DNA of 29,100 nt from Acidobacteriota bacterium. GTDB lineage: Bacteria; Acidobacteriota; Thermoanaerobaculia; Gp7-AA8. Positions 1 to 7,484 of the stretch are shown here, one piece after another. The notes below the pieces were generated by a model. It ran no database searches. It was given only the letters and a program-made list of their open reading frames with translations, and was not told the origin of the DNA. The stretch covers positions 1 to 29,100 of the forward strand of contig QHVY01000212.1 in the NCBI GenBank assembly GCA_003223695.1, given 5' to 3'. Each line of letters opens with the position of its first letter. The first letter of the stretch is position 1. The translations under genes and the position numbers were made by a program.

Positions 1-671
1 CCTCGGTCGACCTGCACTGGCAGCGAATCCTGCATATGCGCGAGCGGAGGAATTGTGAACGGGATGTCCTTCGAGACAGTTTTGCCGTCGATGTCGTAGA
101 CGCTGACTCGCATCGTGACGCTGGCGCGGCCGAGGTTCACGGCGCCGATGTTGGCGCGCCAGCCTTGCGCGGAAAGATTTCGAACGCCGTGCGCGACCGC
201 GCTGATGCCGTCGGTGGCGAAGTCCTGCAGCCCGGTCCAGATCCCTGGAATGGTCTGGCCGAACGTTCCCGATCGCGAGTTGTTGAACGTGTTTGTCGTC
301 ACGAGAAACGCGCGCGCAATCACCGTGTCGGCGACACCGCTGTTGTCTTCAGGAAAAGTCGCGACGAGTAGCGAGCCGCCGCCCTGGATGTTGAACAGAT
401 CGGCCAGGATGTTGTCCGAAAACGCGACTGCATTCGCCGGAACGTCGACCAGCTTCTCGATGCCTTGCCCACCGAGCGTCGGCACATAGGTGACGCTGAC
501 TTTCAGCGCGTACGACTGCGGATTGAAGAGACTGAATTGCGTCGCCCAACGTGTGCTGAATGCACCGGGCGTGTTGCCAGCGACAGGAATGACATACGTG
601 TCATTGATTTGCGCTGCAGCAACGATGGGGAAAAGGACGAGGACAAGAAAAATGTACCTGGAAGCTTTCAC
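1..671 (-). CDS. Secreted protein of unknown function (3' end beyond window)
   Basis: An open frame runs from a GTG at 671 to the window edge with no stop, giving 223 visible residues. The GTG is chosen because GGAAAGG (plus-strand 679-685) lies seven bases upstream and the first residues form a signal peptide: a basic MKASRY start, a hydrophobic core and an AAAQ cleavage region near residue 20. The mature part begins with a proline- and valine-rich segment (VIPVAGNTPGAFSTRW) followed by beta-strand-like text with NPQSYALKVSV. This resembles repeated secreted, beta-rich proteins I associate with Acidobacteria, but I cannot name a domain. No catalytic motif is visible. It lies downstream of gltA on the same strand, separated by a palindrome array, so co-transcription is uncertain. 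The remaining C-terminus is outside the window. Confidence 0.8.
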   Translation of the reverse strand, partial: MKASRYIFLVLVLFPIVAAAQINDTYVIPVAGNTPGAFSTRWATQFSLFNPQSYALKVSVTYVPTLGGQGIEKLVDVPANAVAFSDNILADLFNIQGGGSLLVATFPEDNSGVADTVIARAFLVTTNTFNNSRSGTFGQTIPGIWTGLQDFATDGISAVAHGVRNLSAQGWRANIGAVNLGRASVTMRVSVYDIDGKTVSKDIPFTIPPLAHMQDSLPVQVDR

Positions 672-739
672 GACAAAGCCTTTCCGGGTACCGGCAGTGG
701 TTGCAACGGCCGCATTCGCCGGGGCATTCCCGAGTGGGG

Positions 740-803
740 GACAGGCAATCCTGCCTGTCGGGACAGACAATCCTGCCTGTCGGGACAGACAAGATTGTCT
801 GTC
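740..803. repeat. Three tandem 20-bp palindromes with 22-bp period
   Basis: Three consecutive hairpin units begin at 740, 762 and 784. The first reads GACAGGCA-ATCC-TGCCTGTC. The second has arms GACAGACA/TGCCTGTC with one mismatch. The third is GACAGACAA-GA-TTGTCTGTC. Two-base GG spacers separate the units. The array begins seven bases past the gltA stop codon, between gltA and the next minus-strand gene. It could act as a transcript-end stabiliser or attenuator. There is no T-run, so it is not a standard terminator. Confidence 0.85.
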
Positions 804-809
804 CTCCAC

Positions 810-2099
810 CTAACGTTTCCCGATCGGCGCGTAGTCACGTCTCTCGGGGCCGACAAAAATCTGGCGCGGACGAGCGATTTTTTGATCGGCGTCCTGCAGC
901 ATCTCCTGCCACTGCGCGAGCCAGCCGGAGACGCGCGGAATTGCAAAAAGAACGGGAAACATGTCCATTGGAAACTTCATCGCCTGGTAGATGAGGCCCG
1001 AATAGAAATCGACGTTTGGATACAGCTTGCGTTTGACGAAGTACTCATCTTCGAGCGCAATGCGCTCCAGCTCGAGGGCGATGTCGAGCAGCGGACTCTT
1101 TCCCGTGACTTCGAATACTTCGTACGCCACGTTCTTGATGATCTTCGCGCGCGGATCGTAGTTCTTGTAGACGCGGTGGCCGAAGCCCATCAGCCGGACG
1201 CCTTCACCGCTCTTCACACGTGAGATGAATGCAGGAATGTTTTTCACCGATCCAATCTCGGTGAGCATGCGGATGACTTCCTCGTTCGCTCCGCCGTGCA
1301 GCGGGCCGTAAAGCGCGGCCGCGGCGGCGGCGACGGCGGAGTACGGATCGACATGCGAGCTGCCGACGGAGCGCATCGCACTCGTCGAGCAGTTCTGTTC
1401 GTGATCGGCGTGAAGGATGAACAGCACGTCGAGCGCGTGCTCCAGCGCCGGATGCGCCTGGTACTTCACCTCCGTCGTCTTGAACATCATGTTCAGGAAG
1501 TTGGCGCTGTACGACAGGTCGTTGTCAGGATACGAATACGGTTGACCCATCATGTGGCGATATCCGAACGCTGCGATGGTGATCATCTTGGCCACGATGC
1601 GCACGATCTGCTTCTGCCGCGTCTCGACATCGAAAATATTTTTTGCTTCGGGATAGAACGTGCCGAGCGCAGCGACGGTGGCGATCAACTTGCCCATCGG
1701 ATGAGCGTTGTAGCGAAACGCGTCGAGCAGCGATTTCAAATTCTCGTTGATGAACGTGTGATACGTGACGTCGTACGTCCACTGTGCGAGTTGTTCTTTG
1801 CTCGGCAGCTCGCCGTTGAGCAGCAGGAAGGCAGTTTCGAGATAGTTGCTCTGCTCCGCCAGTTGCTCGATGGGATAGCCGCGATATTCAAGGATTCCTT
1901 TGTCACCATCGATGAATGTGATGGCGCTTCGGCAGGCGGCGGTGTTCATGAACGCCGGGTCGTAAGTCATCAACCCGAAGTCGTTTGCGTCGTTCTTGAT
2001 CTGCCGGAGATCGATGGCTTTGATCGTGCCTTCATTGATCGGGATTTCGTATTTCTTTCCCGTTCGATTGTCGGTGACGCTCAGCGTGTTACTGGCCAT
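810..2099 (-). CDS. gltA: Citrate synthase
   Basis: Type II hexameric-family citrate synthase, condensing oxaloacetate and acetyl-CoA into citrate at the entry of the TCA cycle in the cytoplasm. The protein from ATG 2099 has 429 residues, the usual length. Visible active-site features are the oxaloacetate region HADHEQNCSTS (about 231-241), GPLHGGAN with catalytic His near 268, GFGHRVYKNYDPRA with His near 308, and PNVDFYSG with Asp near 364. The N-terminal small beta domain (residues 1-50, starting SNTLSVTDNRTGKKYEIP) is typical of bacterial GltA. An in-frame GTG at 2129 would add ten residues but overlaps rsmE and has no ribosome site, so ATG 2099 is preferred. It follows rsmE by 16 bases and probably shares its transcript. 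Confidence 0.97.
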   Translation of the reverse strand: MASNTLSVTDNRTGKKYEIPINEGTIKAIDLRQIKNDANDFGLMTYDPAFMNTAACRSAITFIDGDKGILEYRGYPIEQLAEQSNYLETAFLLLNGELPSKEQLAQWTYDVTYHTFINENLKSLLDAFRYNAHPMGKLIATVAALGTFYPEAKNIFDVETRQKQIVRIVAKMITIAAFGYRHMMGQPYSYPDNDLSYSANFLNMMFKTTEVKYQAHPALEHALDVLFILHADHEQNCSTSAMRSVGSSHVDPYSAVAAAAAALYGPLHGGANEEVIRMLTEIGSVKNIPAFISRVKSGEGVRLMGFGHRVYKNYDPRAKIIKNVAYEVFEVTGKSPLLDIALELERIALEDEYFVKRKLYPNVDFYSGLIYQAMKFPMDMFPVLFAIPRVSGWLAQWQEMLQDADQKIARPRQIFVGPERRDYAPIGKR

Positions 2100-2115
2100 C
2101 GAGCGCGCAAGCCTA

Positions 2116-2799
2116 TCAAATGTCGCCACTTCGCGCAGCGACGATGGTCACCGCTGCGAGTGCGGCAGTCTCCGCGCGCAAACGGCGCGGACCGAGTCGC
2201 TCGAATGCGGCGCCGGCATCGCGCGCGAGCTGCAGCTCGCGTTCGCTGAAACTTCCTTCTGGACCGATGAAAACGGTTGTCGGTGATCGGTTGTCGGTTG
2301 TCACTTCGGGCGCATCGGCATCGAAGACGATCTTGTTTCCTTCGCGCTTAATTGCTTCATCGAACGTCATTGGTGGCTCGATAGGCGGAATCCTCGAACG
2401 GCCTGATTGCTTCACCGCTTCGAGCACGATCTTTCTCCAGCGATCTTCTTTTCCGCGAACTCGCTCGATGCGCACTTCGATGCGATCGGTGATCAGCGGA
2501 ACAAACGAGTGCACGCCGAGCTCCGTCGCCTTCTGCAGGACGATTTCGAATTTGTCGAGCTGAATGATGGACATCGCTAGCGAGATCGCCGTTCGCGGTT
2601 CGCGGTTCGCAATCAGTTTGAGGATCTCGACGCACTCCGCGGAAAAGCGGCCGAGGAAATTGTTCCCTCGTCCATCGAACAGCTCAACCTCTTCGCCTTC
2701 GCGCACGCGCAGCACGCGCGCGTGATGACGTTCTTCATCGCTCAAGGCGACAGTTGCGCCGATCTCAATCGCGTCAGGCACGAAGAAGCGATGTTTCAT
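2116..2799 (-). CDS. rsmE: 16S rRNA (uracil-1498-N3)-methyltransferase RsmE
   Basis: SPOUT-class methyltransferase of 227 residues that uses SAM to methylate U1498 in helix 44 of 16S rRNA. The N-terminal PUA-like part starts MKHRFFVPD and contains HHARVLRVREGEEVELFDGRG, shared by this family. The C-terminal SPOUT knot has LDKFEIVLQKATELGV, EAVKQSGRSRIP, FIGPEGSFSERE and the signature LGPRRLRAETA, where the SAM pocket lies. It is slightly shorter than the roughly 240 residues common in the family. A short repetitive stretch (plus-strand about 2275-2303, GGTTGTCGG repeated) encodes the linker VTTDNRSPTT just before the knot. The ATG at 2799 lies inside the end of the transporter gene (26-base overlap), and gltA follows closely, suggesting an operon. 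Confidence 0.95.
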   Translation of the reverse strand: MKHRFFVPDAIEIGATVALSDEERHHARVLRVREGEEVELFDGRGNNFLGRFSAECVEILKLIANREPRTAISLAMSIIQLDKFEIVLQKATELGVHSFVPLITDRIEVRIERVRGKEDRWRKIVLEAVKQSGRSRIPPIEPPMTFDEAIKREGNKIVFDADAPEVTTDNRSPTTVFIGPEGSFSERELQLARDAGAAFERLGPRRLRAETAALAAVTIVAARSGDI

Positions 2800-3955
2800 T
2801 GCGGATCAGTGGCAGAAGGAACAGTACTGGAATGCCGAGGATTACCGTCAGCCAGAAATAGATCGGATAGCCGGCGTACTGCGCGATGTAGCCGCTCACC
2901 GCGCCCATCACCGTGCCTGTGAATCCGAACGCAGCGGACAGCAGCGCGTATTCGGTCGCCGCGCGTTCGCGTTCGCAGATCGACATCAGATACGCGAGAA
3001 ACGCCGCCGTGCCGACGCCGTATCCGAGATTTTCGACGACAGCGGCGGCGTAGATGGCCCATCGTCCAGCCGCGATTGTGGCCACGAGTGCATATCCAAG
3101 GTTCGAGAGGGTCTGCGCGATGCCGAGCCAGAGCAAACCTGCGTAGAGGCCGTATCGCGCAACGAACCAACCGCCGATGATCACGCCGATCACGCTGACG
3201 ATCACACCGACTACGCTGGTAATCGTGCCGATCTCCGCCGGTGAGTAACCGCGATCGACCCAATACGGCTTGATCATCGTCACAATTGCGAATTCGCCGA
3301 GGCGATAGAGAAAAACGATGGCCAGGAGGATGCCTGCGCGCGGACGTCGCAGCCAATGCAGCAGATCGCCGAAGAGATGCGCGCGCTCTGTGCGCTCGCC
3401 GCGATCGTCCGGCAACGTCATGGTGAAGATGAGGATCAGTACGGCGATTGCTGCCGCCGCTCCAAATGCGGCCCGCCACCCCGCCCGCCCGGCGAGCGCG
3501 GCGAGTGCGCCGCCGCCGACCATCAGCGCGATTCGATACGCCGTGACGCGAATCGAATTGACGGGACCGAGCAGCGATGGCGGAGTCGCGCGAATCGTGA
3601 ACGCGTCGACGGCGATGTCCTGCGTTGCTGATCCGATCGCCAGCAACGCGAGAAAAACATAAAAGAAAGCGGGAGTGCTCGCCAGCGCAGCGAGCGAGAT
3701 GATGATGGCGATCAGCGCGCCGGCGATCCAGCGGCGATATGTGCCGAAAGCGTCGACGAGCGGCGACCAGAAAAATTTAAGCGTCCACGCGGCGCTGACA
3801 GTGCTCGCGAGGCCGATGACCTTCAGCTCGACGTGCTCGACGCGCAGGTAAAGCGGCACCAGCTCTTTGACGATGCCGAACGGCAAACCTTCGGAAAAAT
3901 AGAGAATCGCGGCGATCGTTCCGACGTAAAGAGAGGTTCGCTCGCGGTTGATCAA
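2774..3955 (-). CDS. MFS transporter, AmpG/PAT-like
   Basis: A 393-residue major facilitator protein with about twelve hydrophobic segments. The first membrane segments contain SEGLPFGIVKELVPLYLR and WTLKFFWSPLVDAFG. The KFFWSPLVD form resembles the peptide/acetyl-CoA/muropeptide transporter group (AmpG and relatives), where the loop after helix two reads K-F-x-W-x-P-L-V-D. DIAVDAFTIR after helix four also fits that group. The likely role is proton-driven import of muropeptides or a related solute, but the substrate is not visible. The best start is TTG at 3955: an in-frame stop lies at 3980-3982 and there is no ATG or GTG between. No clear ribosome site is seen, so the start is uncertain. 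Its 3' end overlaps rsmE by 26 bases. Confidence 0.85.
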   Translation of the reverse strand: MINRERTSLYVGTIAAILYFSEGLPFGIVKELVPLYLRVEHVELKVIGLASTVSAAWTLKFFWSPLVDAFGTYRRWIAGALIAIIISLAALASTPAFFYVFLALLAIGSATQDIAVDAFTIRATPPSLLGPVNSIRVTAYRIALMVGGGALAALAGRAGWRAAFGAAAAIAVLILIFTMTLPDDRGERTERAHLFGDLLHWLRRPRAGILLAIVFLYRLGEFAIVTMIKPYWVDRGYSPAEIGTITSVVGVIVSVIGVIIGGWFVARYGLYAGLLWLGIAQTLSNLGYALVATIAAGRWAIYAAAVVENLGYGVGTAAFLAYLMSICERERAATEYALLSAAFGFTGTVMGAVSGYIAQYAGYPIYFWLTVILGIPVLFLLPLIRNETSLLRA

Positions 3956-3964
3956 GACGCGAAT

Positions 3965-3976
3965 CGTATCGATACG
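3965..3976. promoter_or_regulatory. 12-bp perfect palindrome before transporter gene
   Basis: CGTATCGATACG is a perfect palindrome ten bases upstream of the proposed TTG start of the transporter and just beside an AT-rich inverted repeat. Its position fits a repressor or activator site, but no regulator is known for it. A chance occurrence is possible. Confidence 0.3.
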
Positions 3977-3983
3977 AAATCAA

Positions 3984-4074
3984 AAATTTCAAATTTCAAA
4001 TGAAACATGAAAAATGTGCAGTGCCGCTTCTTAATTTTTCATTTGAAATTTGAAATTTGAAATTTGAAATTTCG
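3984..4074. repeat. AT-rich inverted repeat with ATTTGAA tandem units
   Basis: Two 22-base arms, 3984-4005 and 4037-4058, are exact reverse complements. The right arm continues into further AAATTTG repeats to about 4074. The segment is almost entirely A/T in a GC-rich setting. It separates the transporter start from the stop of the LEA2-type gene, both on the minus strand. It could hold a promoter for the transporter operon or act as a transcript end. No consensus -35/-10 pair was convincing. Confidence 0.75.
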
Positions 4075-4075
4075 C

Positions 4076-4534
4076 CTATCGTGAATATACGCTCACCGGG
4101 AATCTCAACTGCCCCACCGGCGTGTCGTAGTACGCATTGCCTTGAATGCCGTACGACGCGCGATTTCCCTGGATGATGTTGAGCACTTCGTTGTAGATCG
4201 TCCGGATGCTGTCGTAGGTCACGTGCGTGGCGAGGTGGACATCGCCATCGCCGTTCGCCGGAATGCGCAGCCCTTGCACGCTGTGGATGTTTCGCAAAAT
4301 CGGATTGTTGTTCACCAGGAGATCGAAATCGAAGTAATCGAGCCGCAGTTGCACCGGATTTGGATTGTTGACGTTGATGCCGAAATCGAGATCGATCGAC
4401 GGCGGGATGCCGAGGTTCACGCGCGGCGTAACAGATCGTAAAGAATATGATGGATTAATAATGTGTAGATTTGCCAGCGTGTTGCAGCGCAGCAGGCCGA
4501 CGGCGACTCCGATCATCAACAGTTTGCGTTTCAT
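4076..4534 (-). CDS. Small exported LEA2 (WHy)-type protein
   Basis: A 152-residue protein beginning MKRKLLMIGVAVGLL, a short basic and hydrophobic export signal. The Cys at residue 17 (LLRC) is a poor lipobox, so lipid attachment is doubtful. The mature part resembles late-embryogenesis-abundant type 2 (water stress and hypersensitive response) domains: NLGIPPSIDLDFGINVNNPN, where a beta strand is followed by the family's hallmark N-N-P-N, then LDYFDFDLLVNN and GDGDVHLATHV. Bacterial members are usually periplasmic or lipoprotein domains of unclear role, often linked to stress. The start at 4534 is chosen by the signal sequence; the upstream frame stays open but reads through a repeat. It is transcribed away from the glycosyltransferase across a short divergent region. 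Confidence 0.75.
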   Translation of the reverse strand: MKRKLLMIGVAVGLLRCNTLANLHIINPSYSLRSVTPRVNLGIPPSIDLDFGINVNNPNPVQLRLDYFDFDLLVNNNPILRNIHSVQGLRIPANGDGDVHLATHVTYDSIRTIYNEVLNIIQGNRASYGIQGNAYYDTPVGQLRFPVSVYSR

Positions 4535-4557
4535 CACCGGCGCGGTGGTGCGAAAAA

Positions 4558-4624
4558 AGTGCCGAGTGCCGGGTGCCGAGTGATTTACCAAACGGAGCCA
4601 ACTCGGCACTCGGCACTCGGCACT
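4558..4624. repeat. Inverted repeat of AGTGCCG units in divergent promoter region
   Basis: Left arm 4558-4581 and right arm 4601-4624 are 24-base reverse complements with one mismatch. Each is made of three copies of the 8-base unit AGTGCCGA or a variant. A 19-base loop separates them. The repeat lies between the divergent LEA2-type gene and the glycosyltransferase gene. A second copy of the same repeat type occurs at 24851-24912. Confidence 0.8.
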
Positions 4625-4684
4625 CGTATGGTATGGTCTGCCCGTTGCACTCGGGCCCCCTGACACTTGTTTGAGGTGAAGCGC

Positions 4685-5398
4685 TTGGGGATATCGGCCA
4701 TCATCGCGGCATATAACGAAGAAAAAACCATCGCTGAAGTTCTCACGGCGCTCACGCGGAACCCACTGATCGATGAAGTCGTTGTCGTCAGCGACGGATC
4801 GACGGACGCGACGGTCGAGATCGCCCGCTCGTTCGATGTGACGACGATCGCCCTGCGCGAGAATCGCGGAAAAGGCTACGCGATGCGCGTCGGCGTCGAT
4901 TACGCACGTTACGACATCCTCTTTTTCGTCGACGGCGACATGTTCGCTCTGACCGACCGGCACATCGAATCGCTCATCCGTCCGGTGTTGAGCGGCGAAT
5001 GCGACATGAACATCGGCGTGCGCAACCGCGGCCCGGTCCGTAACTTTTTTCACCTGCAGATGAAAGTCGGCCCGGTGTTGTCAGGCATTCGTGTGATGCG
5101 ACGTGAAGTGTGGGAGACGGTGCCGGTCCGTTATCAGGAGCGGTTCAAAATCGAAGCGGCGCTCAATTTCTTCTGCTCGCAGGCCGGCTACCAGCAGCAG
5201 CAGACGGTCATCTACCACCTCGGTCACCTCGTGAAGGAGAGCAAACGCGGATTGTGGCCGGGCCTGACCAGCCGCTGGGAGATGAGCCGCGAAGTGGTTC
5301 TGCTGCACTTTGACCTCTACGTCTTCGCAACATGGACCAGAGATCTTGCCGAGCGGCGCACGCCGTTGCCGGCCGTGGAATACGATTTGTTCGAGTGA
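4685..5398 (+). CDS. Family 2 glycosyltransferase
   Basis: A 237-residue GT-A fold glycosyltransferase that would transfer a sugar from a nucleotide sugar. The first strand ISAIIAAYNEEKTIAEVL, the DGSTDAT motif (about residue 38) and the metal-binding FVDGDMF (about 76-82) are those of GT2 enzymes of the dolichol-phosphate-mannose or glucosyl-3-phosphoglycerate type. The C-terminal part is soluble, with no membrane helices. Acceptor and sugar are not visible. TTG 4685 is preferred because GAGGTGA (4673-4679) lies five bases upstream. GTG 4676 and TTG 4667 are in-frame alternatives without a ribosome site. The stop overlaps the start of the next gene as GTGA, implying translational coupling. 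Confidence 0.88.
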   Translation: MGISAIIAAYNEEKTIAEVLTALTRNPLIDEVVVVSDGSTDATVEIARSFDVTTIALRENRGKGYAMRVGVDYARYDILFFVDGDMFALTDRHIESLIRPVLSGECDMNIGVRNRGPVRNFFHLQMKVGPVLSGIRVMRREVWETVPVRYQERFKIEAALNFFCSQAGYQQQQTVIYHLGHLVKESKRGLWPGLTSRWEMSREVVLLHFDLYVFATWTRDLAERRTPLPAVEYDLFE

Positions 5399-6186
5399 TC
5401 CTTCACCACAGGCTCTCGGTGTGCTCTGTGCTCTCTGTGGTGGTCTTGATTGGCTGCGTGCGCCAGCCAAAATTTCTCGAGCGCAGCGTCACCCTTGGCG
5501 ATCACGAATATCGCTATCGTGTGTGGCTGCCCGCGCATTACACGAAACTGCATCACTGGCCGGTCATTCTTTTTCTTCACGGAAGCGGCGAGCGCGGCGA
5601 CGACAATGTGCGTCAACTCAGCATTGGCCTTCCTGCGGCGCTGGACCGCCTCGGCGGTCGTTTCAAAGCGGTCATCATTTTTCCGCAATGCCGTGAAGGG
5701 CAGGAGTGGTACGGCGACATGGAGATGCAGGCGCTCGCCGCGCTCGAGCAGACCATTCGCGAATTTCACGGCGACCGCCGCCGCATCTACATCACCGGCA
5801 TCTCGATGGGCGGTTCGGGGACGTGGTACATGGCGCGTCATCGGCGACTGTTTGCCGCTGCGGTTCCAATCTGCGGCGAGGTCGCTCGCGATCCAGCCGA
5901 TCCATTTCCCATCGAGCCACCGCCGGACGTCGCGCGAATCGTCGGCGCATCGAACCCGTTCGCGACGCTCGCTGCGATGATCGGCAATATGCCGGTGTGG
6001 GCGTTTCATGGAACCGACGATAACGAGGTGCCGGTCGCGCAATCGCGCAACATGACCGCCGCCCTGCGGGCAATTGGCGGTAGGGTGACATTCACCGAAT
6101 ACCGGGGAGTCGGCCACGATTCATGGGATCTCGCCTATGCGGATCCGAACATGGCGCGCTGGCTCTTCCAACAGCGAAACCGTTGA
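5395..6186 (+). CDS. Lipoprotein alpha/beta-hydrolase (esterase/peptidase)
   Basis: A 263-residue serine hydrolase with a lipoprotein signal: MILHHRLSVCSVLSVVVLIGC has the lipobox LIGC, so Cys21 would be lipidated and the enzyme would sit on the outer or inner membrane facing the periplasm. The catalytic core shows VILFLHGSGERG (oxyanion strand), nucleophile elbow GISMGGSG, acid loop FHGTDDNEVP and GVGHDSW with the catalytic His. This layout matches predicted esterases/peptidases related to poly-hydroxybutyrate depolymerase and dienelactone hydrolase. The substrate is unknown. The GTG at 5395 overlaps the glycosyltransferase stop by four bases; this start gives a clean signal peptide, unlike upstream starts. 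Pairing with a glycosyltransferase hints at an acylated envelope glycan, which is inference. Confidence 0.87.
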   Translation: MILHHRLSVCSVLSVVVLIGCVRQPKFLERSVTLGDHEYRYRVWLPAHYTKLHHWPVILFLHGSGERGDDNVRQLSIGLPAALDRLGGRFKAVIIFPQCREGQEWYGDMEMQALAALEQTIREFHGDRRRIYITGISMGGSGTWYMARHRRLFAAAVPICGEVARDPADPFPIEPPPDVARIVGASNPFATLAAMIGNMPVWAFHGTDDNEVPVAQSRNMTAALRAIGGRVTFTEYRGVGHDSWDLAYADPNMARWLFQQRNR

Positions 6187-6190
6187 CCTA

Positions 6191-6631
6191 CTACTGGCTG
6201 AACTGCGACAGCTCGCGGATGAACACTTTCTGCGTCGTGCCCGTTGGAGTCTGAAAGTACGCGACGCCGCGCACGGTCACCGGCTCGGTGTCGCGCATGC
6301 CTCGTCCCCACGACATCGCTCTCGCCCAGAATGTCACCACTCCGACGCTGTTCGGCGGAATCACCTGATGGAAATTGTAGAAATTGCGGCGAAGGCTGTA
6401 CGCGCCGCCGGCAGGATCGTCACTGCGGATATCGACGCGAGTCAGCGTGATCGGAATCGTCGCGTTGTTCTGGACCGCAAGGTTGTACTTCACTTCGATC
6501 GGCCCGTACGGATAACCGAGATCCGCGGGCCCCACGACTTGTTCGATTCCGATGCCCGGTTCCGGAAGGTTCGATTTCGTCGTTGTTGCACAGGCTGCAA
6601 ATAGCACGAGGAGGATGGCAACGCGTTTCAT
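6191..6631 (-). CDS. Small lipoprotein of unknown function
   Basis: A 146-residue protein beginning MKRVAILLVLFAACATTTKS, a typical lipoprotein signal with lipobox FAAC and Cys at 14. The mature part has beta-sandwich-like sequence (KYNLAVQNNATIPITLTRVD) that recalls LEA2 or similar immunoglobulin-like folds, as in the exported protein at 4076-4534, but similarity is weak. Start ATG 6631 is chosen on the signal. A longer frame to a GTG at 6676 would bury the signal and overlap the next gene. It is convergent with the esterase gene (four bases between stops) and divergent from the DUF2071 gene. No function can be assigned. Confidence 0.75.
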   Translation of the reverse strand: MKRVAILLVLFAACATTTKSNLPEPGIGIEQVVGPADLGYPYGPIEVKYNLAVQNNATIPITLTRVDIRSDDPAGGAYSLRRNFYNFHQVIPPNSVGVVTFWARAMSWGRGMRDTEPVTVRGVAYFQTPTGTTQKVFIRELSQFSQ

Positions 6632-6659
6632 GGAATGCGGATTGTAAAGCAGGATCTTG

Positions 6660-7424
6660 ATGACTTCCGTTGACACGATCGATCGTGTCGCCCCGACGCT
6701 CGAGCCGAATGCGCAGGTGGTGATGCACCAAAATTGGCATCACCTTCTTTTTCTGCACTGGGAGATTCCCCCGGAGGAGTTGCAGCGGCTGGTGGCGCCG
6801 GAGCTGACGATCGACACGTTTGATGGAAAGGCTTACGTCGGACTCGTCCCATTCACGCTCACCGGTGTTAGGCCAATTCTGACGCCGCCGTTGCCGTGGA
6901 TCTCGAGCTTTCATGAGATCAACGTGCGAACGTACGTTCACCGCAACGGTCGCGATCCGGGCATTTGGTTCTTCAGTCTCGATGCATCGAGCTCGATCGC
7001 CGTCGCCGCGGCGCGGGCCGCGTACAAGTTGCCGTACTTCCATTCGCAGATTGATTTCATCGCGACGAGTGAGCCGGTGCCGATGATCGATTTCGTCGCC
7101 CATCGCGACGACCCGACCGGCACCACGCCGGCGAACGCGCGGATTCGCTACCGGCCCATGGAAGGTATTGTCACGAACGCGAGTCCCGGGACGATCGAGC
7201 ACTTTCTCATCGAGCGCTACATTCTCTACACGATCGATAGCGATCACCGACTGTGCCGTGCTAGCGTCCATCATCAGCCATACCCGATTCAGCGCGCGGA
7301 TGTCGTCGAATTCGAGGAGACCCTCATCTGGGCGGCGGGCATTCGGCGATCGCAGGCAAGCCCGCTGCGGCACTACGCGAGCGAGGTGAACGTGAAGATT
7401 TACCCGCTGGGACGGGTGACGTAG
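6660..7424 (+). CDS. DUF2071 (YqjF-like) protein
   Basis: A 254-residue protein of the DUF2071/YqjF family, whose biochemical role is unknown. Characteristic segments are the early W-H-H-L-L-F-L-H-W-E-I-P core, LQRLVAPELTIDTFDGKAYV, GLVPFTLTGVRP, FHEINVRTYV and PGIWFFSLDASS. Length and motif order are normal for the family. No signal peptide or membrane helix is seen, so it is probably cytoplasmic. ATG 6660 is preferred over TTG 6657, with CAGGA nearby upstream. The stop codon TAG (7422-7424) is formed by the GTAG end of a twin-hairpin repeat, so the ancestral C-terminus may have differed. Confidence 0.88.
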   Translation: MTSVDTIDRVAPTLEPNAQVVMHQNWHHLLFLHWEIPPEELQRLVAPELTIDTFDGKAYVGLVPFTLTGVRPILTPPLPWISSFHEINVRTYVHRNGRDPGIWFFSLDASSSIAVAAARAAYKLPYFHSQIDFIATSEPVPMIDFVAHRDDPTGTTPANARIRYRPMEGIVTNASPGTIEHFLIERYILYTIDSDHRLCRASVHHQPYPIQRADVVEFEETLIWAAGIRRSQASPLRHYASEVNVKIYPLGRVT

Positions 7425-7470
7425 AACCGGCTCTTAGCCGGTTCGGCGCCGGCTGAGAGCCAGCGCTACG
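7421..7470 (+). repeat. Twin-hairpin dispersed repeat, copy 1
   Basis: GTAG end followed by hairpin 1 (7424-7444, arms GAACCGGCT/AGCCGGTTC around CTT), hairpin 2 (7446-7466, GCGCCGGCT/AGCCAGCGC around GAG, one mismatch) and a CTAC end. It provides the stop codon of the preceding gene and lies 14 bases before the TTG start of the cyclic-di-GMP gene. Confidence 0.9.
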
Positions 7471-7484
7471 TTACCATTGTTGCC

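Noticed and set aside
740..803. CRISPR-like array
   Set aside because: Only three palindromic units with two-base gaps; no unique spacers and no cas genes.
1296..2249. Long plus-strand frame opposite gltA
   Set aside because: Arg/His-rich translation with no domain; a shadow of gltA and rsmE in GC-rich DNA.
4535..5053. Longer N-terminus for the LEA2-type gene
   Set aside because: The open frame continues antisense to the glycosyltransferase and through the AGTGCCG repeat; the signal peptide begins at 4534.
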